64,000 nucleotides of DNA, taken from the NCBI RefSeq assembly GCF_000186465.1, contig NZ_GL636091.1, positions 316,594 through 380,593 on the forward strand, read 5' to 3'. Positions 18,931 to 25,333 of this stretch are shown here, piece after piece. The notes beneath the pieces are model-generated. The model was not told where the DNA came from. It did not search any database and was given only the letters and a program-made list of their open reading frames with translations. Origin of the DNA: Streptococcus australis ATCC 700641. GTDB lineage: Bacteria; Bacillota; Bacilli; Lactobacillales; Streptococcaceae. The position numbers were made by a program, and so were the translations under genes. Position 1 is the first letter of the stretch. Each line of letters opens with the position of its first letter.

Positions 18931-18961
18931 GTGACCAAACAAAAAGAAAGGAGGACCACAG

Positions 18962-19018
18962 ATGTACTATACTCCCATTATCATCCCATGGTTTTTGTAT
19001 TACTTCTTCCGTAAATAA
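18962..19018 (+). CDS. 18-residue hydrophobic peptide, start of bacteriocin cluster
   Basis: MYYTPIIIPWFLYYFFRK is encoded by an ATG with AAAGGAGG 7 nt upstream, one of the strongest ribosome sites in the window. The peptide is aromatic and hydrophobic with a basic C-terminus, so membrane insertion is likely. It has no double-glycine leader. No family is recognised; it could be a toxin-like, signalling or accessory peptide. Being first in the cluster with an ideal ribosome site argues that it is translated. Confidence 0.55.
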   Translation: MYYTPIIIPWFLYYFFRK

Positions 19019-19040
19019 ATAAGGAAAGGGAATACCGAAC

Positions 19041-19100
19041 ATGAAAAAGAATACCAAAGCTTTTGTTCTATTAATCTTGCTTTCATTGATTTTGTTTTAA
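19041..19100 (+). CDS. 19-residue hydrophobic peptide in bacteriocin cluster
   Basis: MKKNTKAFVLLILLSLILF has a basic head and a leucine-rich membrane segment, like a bare signal anchor. AAGGAAAGGG stands about 10 nt ahead of the ATG, and the gene is 22 nt after the 18-residue gene. No family is recognised. It may be a membrane-active or immunity-related peptide, or an uncleaved signal-like peptide. A 170-nt gap with a small tcagc/gctga hairpin follows. Confidence 0.5.
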   Translation: MKKNTKAFVLLILLSLILF

Positions 19101-19270
19101 ACAAAAACTTGAAACGTAAGCTAAACACTGCATTGGCTATTTAACCTTATCCTTGCTTCATCAAATCAGCTCGGCTGACATAAAATGAAGAAAGTCAACA
19201 AAATATAAGCTAGCTCTATTGAAAAATTACCCTAGCTTTGCTATTCAACAAAAATTAGGAGTATTAAGAT

Positions 19271-19441
19271 ATGAGATGGCCTATCCATACGATGATTTTT
19301 ACAATCATCATCGCATTAACAGTTTTACATGATGCACATTTGATTGCATTTCAACCAAAAATGAATTTAGCCATTGCGGCTACAATCTATCTAGCAGTTG
19401 ATGCTAGATGGCAACAAACAAAAAAGAAAGAGGAAAACTAA
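19271..19441 (+). CDS. putative bacteriocin immunity/accessory peptide, 56 residues
   Basis: The product has two hydrophobic helices (about 6-20 and 31-44) and a charged tail ending QQTKKKEEN. Such small two-helix membrane proteins are usual immunity partners of class II bacteriocins, but no sequence family is recognised. TAGGAG lies 9 nt upstream, and its stop is directly followed by the ATG of the first bacteriocin precursor, so the two are probably translated together. Confidence 0.65.
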   Translation: MRWPIHTMIFTIIIALTVLHDAHLIAFQPKMNLAIAATIYLAVDARWQQTKKKEEN

Positions 19442-19615
19442 ATGACAACAGAATTCACACAAAAATTCACACCCTTAACAGAAGAAGAATTAACACAAGT
19501 CGATGGGGGAGCTATCCCATTGGTTGCTTGGATCCTTGCTCATCCCTATCTATCTGGCACTATTGCTGGTGGTGTAACAGCTGTAGGAACTGCCATTTGG
19601 GGAGCATTTAAATAA
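19442..19615 (+). CDS. class IIb-type bacteriocin precursor 1 (double-glycine leader)
   Basis: The 57-residue precursor has leader residues 1-23 ending LTEEELTQVDGG, the typical signal cut by a peptidase-containing ABC exporter. The mature part is 34 residues and begins AIPLVAWILAHPYL. It carries GTIAG, a GxxxG helix-packing motif at 39-43, and further spaced glycines (44, 49, 54), as in the lactobin A/cerein 7B two-peptide group. Its partner is probably the next gene. Processing and activity are inferred from family knowledge. Confidence 0.85.
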   Translation: MTTEFTQKFTPLTEEELTQVDGGAIPLVAWILAHPYLSGTIAGGVTAVGTAIWGAFK

Positions 19616-19636
19616 TTAATTTGAAGGAGAAAAGCA

Positions 19637-19804
19637 ATGATAGACCAAGTACAATTTAAAGATCTCACGCATGAAGAATTAAGTGATATTAATGGTGGAG
19701 GACTCCCTTTTCTGTTAGTTTTCGCTTACGGTTTTTCTTCTGCTTATATCGGGACAACAAAACTGATCGATGCATTTCATAGTAATATGACACGAAAATG
19801 GTAA
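19637..19804 (+). CDS. class IIb-type bacteriocin precursor 2 (double-glycine leader)
   Basis: The 55-residue precursor has leader 1-21 ending LTHEELSDINGG. The mature 34 residues start GLPFLLVFAYGF and end NMTRKW, a hydrophobic then basic peptide. The helix has small residues spaced by four (Gly32/Ala36, Ser35/Gly39), a relaxed GxxxG. AAGGAG stands 7 nt before the ATG. It follows precursor 1 by 21 nt and precedes a two-helix peptide gene, the usual layout of two peptides plus immunity. Confidence 0.83.
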   Translation: MIDQVQFKDLTHEELSDINGGGLPFLLVFAYGFSSAYIGTTKLIDAFHSNMTRKW

Positions 19805-19816
19805 AGGAGGAGACTT

Positions 19817-19984
19817 ATGAGTCTGGTATTTATCACCCTCATCCTTTTGACAGGATACTGCATTCTCGATAAAAAAGCACCCAAGCAGGTAGAAGGGTAC
19901 TTTCCTAAATTTGCTATTGCCTTCATGGTCACTTTCACCATTCTGAACGAGGCAATTGATTTACTCTACACGATTTTACATTAA
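19817..19984 (+). CDS. putative bacteriocin immunity peptide, 55 residues
   Basis: The peptide has two membrane helices (about 2-16 and 32-53) joined by a basic loop (DKKAPKQVEG). It has no leader. AAAGGAGG stands 6 nt before the ATG. Its position directly after one pair of precursors and before the next suggests an immunity role for one pair. No family is recognised. Confidence 0.65.
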   Translation: MSLVFITLILLTGYCILDKKAPKQVEGYFPKFAIAFMVTFTILNEAIDLLYTILH

Positions 19985-19995
19985 GGAGGACATCT

Positions 19996-20163
19996 ATGGA
20001 TACAAGCATCCATTACACCTGCCTGACTGAGGCAGAACTAGCCACCATTGACGGAGGAGGATCCGTCTTTGATTCAGCCAAGTTTATCGTACAGACCTGG
20101 AACATTTTATACAATTCGGGGCGTGATTTCGGTCGTAGCATCGTCAACGGCATCATGCACTAG
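19996..20163 (+). CDS. class IIb-type bacteriocin precursor 3 (double-glycine leader)
   Basis: The 55-residue precursor has leader 1-21 ending LTEAELATIDGG. The mature 34 residues begin GSVFDSAKFIVQTW and contain GRDFG, a GxxxG motif at 42-46. This mature part is more polar than the others. AAGGAGGA lies 6 nt upstream and the gene follows the immunity candidate by 11 nt. It probably pairs with precursor 4. Confidence 0.82.
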   Translation: MDTSIHYTCLTEAELATIDGGGSVFDSAKFIVQTWNILYNSGRDFGRSIVNGIMH

Positions 20164-20175
20164 AAAGGAGCAAGC

Positions 20176-20337
20176 ATGAAACTCGAAGAAACACGTTTTA
20201 GAAGCTTGTCCGAGCAGGAACTCAGCCATGTGGACGGTGGATCCGTCTGGATTACTGTCGGACTGATCGCAACTCCCCTACTCATGGGAACCTTCGCTGG
20301 CGCCTTTGACGAATACGCTCGCAAACGAGGCAAATAG
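20176..20337 (+). CDS. class IIb-type bacteriocin precursor 4 (double-glycine leader)
   Basis: The 53-residue precursor has leader 1-22 ending LSEQELSHVDGG. The mature 31 residues start SVWITVGLIATPLL, contain GTFAG (GxxxG at 38-42) and end in a basic tail YARKRGK. AAAGGAG stands 5 nt before the ATG. It is the last gene before a terminator. No immunity gene follows on this strand, so protection for this pair may come from an earlier small membrane peptide or from the membrane protein encoded opposite at 20497-20883. Confidence 0.82.
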   Translation: MKLEETRFRSLSEQELSHVDGGSVWITVGLIATPLLMGTFAGAFDEYARKRGK

Positions 20338-20373
20338 TAACACTTCTTTATCATCTCACTAAACAGTACAAAA

Positions 20374-20406
20374 AATCCCAGCTTTTAAAAAAGCTAGGAT
20401 TTTTTC
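20374..20406 (+). terminator. terminator of the bacteriocin cluster
   Basis: Arms atcccagctt and aagctaggat (one mismatch) with A-rich flanks are followed by a run of six T. It begins 36 nt after precursor 4. The remaining sequence to 20496 shows no gene. Confidence 0.75.
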
Positions 20407-20496
20407 GTGTGAACGAAGCAAAACCTTTTTCTATTCACCCTCTTTATCATCGAGGAAAGTGATCCCAAATAAATGTCTTCTAGAACTTTCAATTCA

Positions 20497-20883
20497 CTAG
20501 GCCGTTTTTTGAATCGGTTTTTCCTTTACGACAAACACAAAGCCAATAGAGCCGACGAATGCCCCAAGCAAGATCCAATAAACTATATCCGTTGAAGTAA
20601 ACGGACCTTCTAATAGACCAGCCAATAAAAAGAGATCAATATACAGTCTGGTGTCACGATAAAAGTCCCAATTGAAATGGTAGCTACCTACTGGATGCTG
20701 GCGATTGGACACCTGCGGTTGAAAGACCTGAAGAAGAATCAAAATCCCTACAAAAGCAAGATAAGCAAGACTAACAACCGAAAGCGGATCCTGTGTCATC
20801 ATAGCTACAGCCACTAAAAGTAAGACCAAGAGCCAGAAATGGAAGTCCAACCAGAACTCACGATGATAATGGAACATTTTCAT
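20497..20883 (-). CDS. unknown membrane protein, 128 residues
   Basis: About four hydrophobic helices are visible (about 15-30, 37-53, 82-92 and 102-120), with short loops and a basic C-terminus EKPIQKTA. No family is recognised. It faces the bacteriocin cluster tail to tail and has its own strong promoter, so it may be a constitutive immunity or stress protein, or may be unrelated. The ATG has an AAAGGTGTGATC ribosome-like sequence. Confidence 0.7.
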   Translation of the reverse strand: MKMFHYHREFWLDFHFWLLVLLLVAVAMMTQDPLSVVSLAYLAFVGILILLQVFQPQVSNRQHPVGSYHFNWDFYRDTRLYIDLFLLAGLLEGPFTSTDIVYWILLGAFVGSIGFVFVVKEKPIQKTA

Positions 20884-20922
20884 AAGATCACACCTTTCTA
20901 TTTATGTTATATTTCTAATCAT

Positions 20923-20951
20923 ATTATAGTACGTTTTATTAGGAGTGGCAA
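20923..20951 (-). promoter_or_regulatory. promoter of the 128-residue membrane protein
   Basis: Read leftward: TTGCCA (complement 20946-20951), 17 nt, TATAAT (complement 20923-20928). This is near consensus, 40 nt before the start codon. Confidence 0.75.
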
Positions 20952-20988
20952 GTAAATAGATGTGACAAGAACAACTACTACATCTGTT

Positions 20989-21026
20989 AAAAAGGACAGG
21001 AACATGAAACTGTTCCTGTCCTTTTT
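20989..21026. terminator. bidirectional terminator, 16-bp perfect stem
   Basis: aaaaaggacaggaaca and tgttcctgtccttttt pair without mismatch around a 6-nt loop, with A/T tracts on both sides. It ends the alcohol dehydrogenase transcript running leftward. Confidence 0.85.
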
Positions 21027-21053
21027 GTTTCAGCATCAAACGATTGAGCCTTC

Positions 21054-22103
21054 TTAGCTGAGGTCGTTATCAATAATGACTTTCAGAGCATTGTTTTCGC
21101 CAGCATGTTTGAAGATTTCGTATGCCTTTTCTGCTTCTGAAAGTTTGAAGTGGTGGGTCACCAACTTCGTCGCATCAATCTTACCAGATTTCAAGACATT
21201 AAGAAGCATTTCGGTTGTATTGGCATTAACCAAACCAGTGTTGAGCGTGATGTTCTTGATCCAAAGGTCATCAAGATTGAAGCTAACTGGTTTCCCATGC
21301 ACTCCGACGTTGGCAATATGACCACCGACAGAGATAATATTTTGGCAGACATCAAAGGTTGCTGGATAGCCCACACATTCCATCGAGATGTCGACACCAC
21401 GACCATCGGTCACTTCATTGATAAAGGACTTGATTTCATCAATATCACTTGAACAAATGGTATGAGTCGCCCCAAACTTCTTAGAAGCTTCAAGACGAGA
21501 TTCTGACAAGTCTACCATGATAATAGTAGCTGGAGAGAAGAATTGTACGGTTAAGAGAGCTGCTAAGCCGATTGGCCCTGCACCAACGATACAAACGTTG
21601 TCTCCTGGTTTCACGTGAGATGGGAGCACCCCAATTTCATAGGAAGTTGGGAGAATATCTGAGAGCATAACAAGTGCTTCGTCATCAACAGAGGCAGGTG
21701 CATGATAGAGACTGCCGTCTGCGTGAGGGATATGGACATACTCTGCTTGGGTACCGTTGATCAAGTGACCAAGGATCCAACCGCCATCTTCACAGTGAGA
21801 TGGCAAGCCACGTTTACAGTAGTAGCAAGTGTTACAAGCTGTTACGCAAGAGATGATAACCTTGTCTCCTACCTTAAAGTTCGTAACCGCATCGCCGACT
21901 TCCTCGACAATCCCAATTCCTTCGTGACCCAGGATGGTCCCTTCTTTACAAGCTGGAACATCTCCTCCCAAAATATGGAGGTCTGTTCCACAAATGGTCG
22001 TTTTGACCAAACGAACAATCGCATCAGTCGGTTTCTTGATGACTGGTTTTGGTTGATCAATCAACTGAAGATTTCCTGCGGATACATATGTTGCTGCTTT
22101 CAT
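21054..22103 (-). CDS. zinc-dependent medium-chain alcohol dehydrogenase
   Basis: The 349-residue MDR enzyme has a catalytic-zinc motif TTICGTDLHILGGD with Cys at about 38, GHEGIGIVEEVG with the second ligand at about 61, and the structural-zinc cluster CVTACNTCYYCKRGLPSHC. Its Rossmann motif is GAGPIGLAA at about 171-179. It resembles secondary-alcohol or broad-substrate dehydrogenases; the substrate is not set by sequence. ATG 22103 is chosen because AAAGGAG stands 6-7 nt ahead and MKAATYV matches family N-termini; the frame is open 10 codons further. A perfect cre site lies in its promoter. Confidence 0.88.
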   Translation of the reverse strand: MKAATYVSAGNLQLIDQPKPVIKKPTDAIVRLVKTTICGTDLHILGGDVPACKEGTILGHEGIGIVEEVGDAVTNFKVGDKVIISCVTACNTCYYCKRGLPSHCEDGGWILGHLINGTQAEYVHIPHADGSLYHAPASVDDEALVMLSDILPTSYEIGVLPSHVKPGDNVCIVGAGPIGLAALLTVQFFSPATIIMVDLSESRLEASKKFGATHTICSSDIDEIKSFINEVTDGRGVDISMECVGYPATFDVCQNIISVGGHIANVGVHGKPVSFNLDDLWIKNITLNTGLVNANTTEMLLNVLKSGKIDATKLVTHHFKLSEAEKAYEIFKHAGENNALKVIIDNDLS

Positions 22104-22163
22104 AAGCGACTCCTTTTTTGTTGGTTTTATCAAACCATTTTATTGTAGTTTCACTTTGTGAAT

Positions 22164-22192
22164 ATTATAACAAATAAAGTAAGCGCTTGCAA
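22164..22192 (-). promoter_or_regulatory. alcohol dehydrogenase promoter with perfect cre site on the -35
   Basis: Read leftward: TTGCAA (complement 22187-22192), 17 nt, TATAAT (complement 22164-22169). TTGCAAGCGCTTACT (22178-22192) meets every fixed position of the CcpA cre consensus and covers the -35. The layout is the same as at nanE. Confidence 0.82.
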
Positions 22193-22266
22193 CATATTTA
22201 TTAGATTTTTTTAAAAGATAATTTTCAGATCATAAAAATAAATTTCTATCATTAAAATGAAGAAAA

Positions 22267-22292
22267 ATCCCCCGCTCTTTTGAGCGAGGGAT
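22267..22292 (-). terminator. adhE terminator
   Basis: Arms atcccccgctc and gagcgagggat (one mismatch) enclose a TTTT loop, and the leftward transcript continues with a U run. It starts 31 nt after the adhE stop. Confidence 0.8.
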
Positions 22293-22323
22293 AGCTGATA
22301 AACATCAGTTGTTCTCTAGCGTC

Positions 22324-24975
22324 TTACTTACGACGTCCTGGACGTTCTTTGTAACCATAGTAAGCATCTTCGATGATTTCTTGCATATGGTCTACCATTG
22401 GAAGACGTGGGTTAGCTGGTGAGCATTGATCTTCGTAAGCAAGGAAGGCCAATTCTCGAGAATGTTTCTTCCATTCTTTTTCATCAATTCCTTGTGCTTT
22501 AAAGTTCATTTGGATTCCTACGCGTTCACCAAGTTCGTAAACAGCTTTTGCATAAGCCTCTACTGCTTCTTCTGGTGTAGAGCATGGAAGCCCTAGCATA
22601 CGAGCGATGTCTTGATATTTCTCATCTGCACGGTAGTAATTGTACTTAGGCCATGTCGCTGTCTTAGCCGGACGTGTACCGTTGTAACGGATAACGTATG
22701 GAAGCAAGATCGCATTGGTCCGTCCGTGAATCGTGTGGAATTGTGCACCAATCTTGTGGGCCATTGAGTGAGAAATACCGAGGAAGGCATTGGCGAAGGC
22801 CATACCTGCGATAGTTGACGCATTGTGCATCTTTTCGCGTGAATGGAAGTCCGCGTTCTTCACTGAGCTTTCCAAGTTTTCAAAGACAAGTTTGATGGCT
22901 TGAAGAGCAAGACCGTCAGTGTAATCACTTGCCATTTGAGATACATAAGCTTCAGTCGCATGCGTCAATACATCCATACCTGTATCAGCAGCTACAAATC
23001 CAGGAACTGTCAATACCAAGGCAGGGTCTACGATGGCAACGGTTGGCGTCAATGAGTAGTCTGCGATTGGGTATTTACGGTTGTTTGCTTTATCAGAGAT
23101 AACGGCAAATGGTGTTACTTCAGATCCTGTACCAGATGTTGTTGGGATAGCGATAAATTTAGTCTTCTTACCAAGCAATGGGAACTTGAAGGCACGTTTA
23201 CGGATATCCATGAATTTTTGTACAAGGTCACGGAAGTCCACTTCTGGTTGTTCGTAGAAGAGCCACATTACTTTGGCCGCATCCATTGGAGATCCACCGC
23301 CGAGAGCGACGATAGTATCTGGTTTGAAGGCACGCATGATCTCTGTACCACGTTCAACAGTTGTGATATCTGGATCTGGTTCTACGTCTGCAAAGATTTG
23401 GTAAACCACCTTGTTGCGACGAAGATCAAGCTGTTCGATGATACGATCAAGGAAACCAAGCTCTACCATAGCGTGGTCTGTAACGATCATGACACGTTCA
23501 ACGTCACGACATTTTTGTAGGTATTCAATTGAATCACGTTCAAAGTATGTTTTTGAAGGAAGTTTCATCCATTGCATGTTATTTCTCCGGCGTCCGACTT
23601 TTTTGATATTCAAGAGGTTGATGGCACTAACGTTATCCCCAACAGAGTTGCGTCCGTAAGAACCACATCCAAGTGTCAATGATGGCAAGAAGGCATTGTA
23701 AACATCCCCGATACCACCGAAAGTCGAAGGAGAGTTGCAGATCACACGAATGGCTTTAACTGCTTTACCAAATTCTTTGGTCAATTCTTCGTCTGCTGTA
23801 TGGATGGCAGCTGAGTGACCAAGACCGTTGAATTCAACCATTTGGCGAGCTTTGTTAATTCCGTCTTCACGGCTTTCAGATTTCAAGACAGCGATGACTG
23901 GTGACAATTTTTCACGAGTCAACGGTTCTTTTTCGCCAACTTCTTTACATTCTGCCGCAAGGATATTGGTTCCTTCTGGTACAGAGAAGCCAGCTTGTTC
24001 AGCGATCCATGCTGCTGGCTTCCCAACGATGTCCGCATTCAATTTCGCACCCGCACAGTTTTTGCTGTTAGCTTTTACGCCGAAGCAGAACTCTTCAAGA
24101 AGGGCTTTTTCTTTTTTGTTAACAAAGTAAGTATGGTAAGATTTGAATTCTTCAACAAACTCATCGTAGATTTCTTTATCGATGATAACCGCTTGTTCAG
24201 ATGCACAGACCATACCATTGTCAAATGATTTAGACATAACGATATCGTGTGCTGCTTGGCGGATGTTAGCTGATTTTTCAACATAGGCAGGAACGTTTCC
24301 GGCACCTACCCCAAGAGCTGGCTTCCCACATGAGTATGCCGCTTTCACCATTGCGTTACCACCTGTTGCAAGGATAGTCGCAATCCCTTCGTGGTTCATA
24401 AGGGCACTGGTTGCTTCCATAGATGGTTGCGTGATCCATTGCACACAGTTTTCAGGAGCTCCTGCTTTAATCGCTGCATCGCGAACGATTTGTGCCGCAT
24501 GAGCAGATGATTCTTGCGCTGATGGGTGGAAAGCAAAGACGATAGGGTTCCGTGTCTTCAAGGAGATCAATGCTTTAAAGATTGCTGTTGAAGTTGGGTT
24601 GGTTGTAGGGGTAATCCCGCAGACTACTCCGACTGGCTCAGCAATCAAGGTCAAACCAGTGACATCATCTTCTTGAATGACACCAACTGTCTTGGTGTGA
24701 CGCATGTTGTTTACAACGTGCTCACAAGCGAACAAGTTCTTAGTCGCCTTGTCTTCAAAGACTCCACGACCAGTTTCTTCATAGGCATGAAGAGCGAGCT
24801 CACCATGAGCGTCAAGAGCAGCTACAGATGCTTTCGCCACAATGTAGTCTACTTGCTCCTGATCCAATTTGCGCATTTCTTCAAGCGCTACGAGCGCTTT
24901 TTGCACCAACTCGTCTACATGTTTTTCAGCAGCGAGTTTCTTTTCTTCAGGTGAGAGAGTTTTTTTATCAGCCAT
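22324..24975 (-). CDS. adhE: bifunctional aldehyde-alcohol dehydrogenase
   Basis: The 883-residue fusion turns acetyl-CoA to acetaldehyde and then to ethanol, reoxidising two NADH in mixed-acid fermentation. The N-terminal aldehyde dehydrogenase domain (about 1-440) has the nucleophilic Cys in DNGMVCASEQAV. The C-terminal iron alcohol dehydrogenase domain (about 450-870) has GGGSPMDAAKVMW and the metal motif GISHSMAHKIGAQFHTIHGRTN with three His. ATG 24975 is chosen (GGAGG 10 nt ahead, family length 883) over an open frame 24 codons upstream. Regulation by Rex and CcpA is indicated by sites upstream. Confidence 0.97.
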   Translation of the reverse strand: MADKKTLSPEEKKLAAEKHVDELVQKALVALEEMRKLDQEQVDYIVAKASVAALDAHGELALHAYEETGRGVFEDKATKNLFACEHVVNNMRHTKTVGVIQEDDVTGLTLIAEPVGVVCGITPTTNPTSTAIFKALISLKTRNPIVFAFHPSAQESSAHAAQIVRDAAIKAGAPENCVQWITQPSMEATSALMNHEGIATILATGGNAMVKAAYSCGKPALGVGAGNVPAYVEKSANIRQAAHDIVMSKSFDNGMVCASEQAVIIDKEIYDEFVEEFKSYHTYFVNKKEKALLEEFCFGVKANSKNCAGAKLNADIVGKPAAWIAEQAGFSVPEGTNILAAECKEVGEKEPLTREKLSPVIAVLKSESREDGINKARQMVEFNGLGHSAAIHTADEELTKEFGKAVKAIRVICNSPSTFGGIGDVYNAFLPSLTLGCGSYGRNSVGDNVSAINLLNIKKVGRRRNNMQWMKLPSKTYFERDSIEYLQKCRDVERVMIVTDHAMVELGFLDRIIEQLDLRRNKVVYQIFADVEPDPDITTVERGTEIMRAFKPDTIVALGGGSPMDAAKVMWLFYEQPEVDFRDLVQKFMDIRKRAFKFPLLGKKTKFIAIPTTSGTGSEVTPFAVISDKANNRKYPIADYSLTPTVAIVDPALVLTVPGFVAADTGMDVLTHATEAYVSQMASDYTDGLALQAIKLVFENLESSVKNADFHSREKMHNASTIAGMAFANAFLGISHSMAHKIGAQFHTIHGRTNAILLPYVIRYNGTRPAKTATWPKYNYYRADEKYQDIARMLGLPCSTPEEAVEAYAKAVYELGERVGIQMNFKAQGIDEKEWKKHSRELAFLAYEDQCSPANPRLPMVDHMQEIIEDAYYGYKERPGRRK

Positions 24976-25069
24976 TTGATGCTTTCCTCCAATGTTTGAA
25001 ACCCTTATCCTTTTCCGGAACTTTTTCCTATTTTCAGAAACTTTCAAGAATAGTGTAAGAAATTTCGAT

Positions 25070-25087
25070 TTGTTAATTTTTTCACAA
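25070..25087 (-). promoter_or_regulatory. adhE: Rex operator 1 of adhE
   Basis: TTGTTAATTTTTTCACAA differs at one base from the Rex consensus TTGTGAA-N4-TTCACAA. It lies just downstream of the adhE -10. Rex leaves DNA when NADH is high, which would release adhE under reduced conditions. Confidence 0.7.
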
Positions 25088-25091
25088 TATT

Positions 25092-25120
25092 ATTGTACTC
25101 TATTTTAGAAAATTTGTAAA
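25092..25120 (-). promoter_or_regulatory. adhE: adhE promoter
   Basis: Read leftward: TTTACA (complement 25115-25120), 17 nt, TACAAT (complement 25092-25097). It gives a leader of about 110 nt and is flanked by two Rex-like sites, one covering the -35. Confidence 0.65.
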
Positions 25121-25131
25121 TAGTTTCACAA
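25114..25131 (-). promoter_or_regulatory. adhE: Rex operator 2 of adhE
   Basis: TTGTAAATAGTTTCACAA is one base from the TTGTGAA-N4-TTCACAA consensus and includes the adhE -35. Together with operator 1 it brackets the promoter. Confidence 0.65.
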
Positions 25132-25257
25132 AGATTTTTTTAACTTTTTATCATGAATCCTCCTTCTCCTTCTATACAGGAGTATTTTCAAGAAAAAATT
25201 GAAGAATTTTTTTGAGAAAGCACTTCAATTTCACAAACAAATATTTTCACGCATTTT

Positions 25258-25272
25258 TTGTAAGCGTTTTCT
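25258..25272 (-). promoter_or_regulatory. adhE: perfect cre (CcpA) site upstream of adhE
   Basis: TTGTAAGCGTTTTCT matches WTGNAANCGNWNNCW at every position. It lies about 140 bp upstream of the adhE -35, a distance compatible with activation or with looping, and 61 nt before the divergent-side acyltransferase stop. The remaining gap 24976-25333 holds only A/T-rich leader. Confidence 0.65.
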
Positions 25273-25333
25273 TGATTTTACTAAAAAAAGCAATTTTCTT
25301 CAAGTGAAAATTGCTTAAGTCGTTTAGTAATTT

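Noticed and set aside
19408..19611. 67-codon plus-strand frame overlapping the first bacteriocin precursor
   Set aside because: It is out of frame with the GG-leader gene, lacks a ribosome site and its Trp/Cys-rich end is a frame artefact.
20160..20354. 64-codon minus-strand frame under precursor 4
   Set aside because: Antisense to a clear bacteriocin gene, without a start signal.
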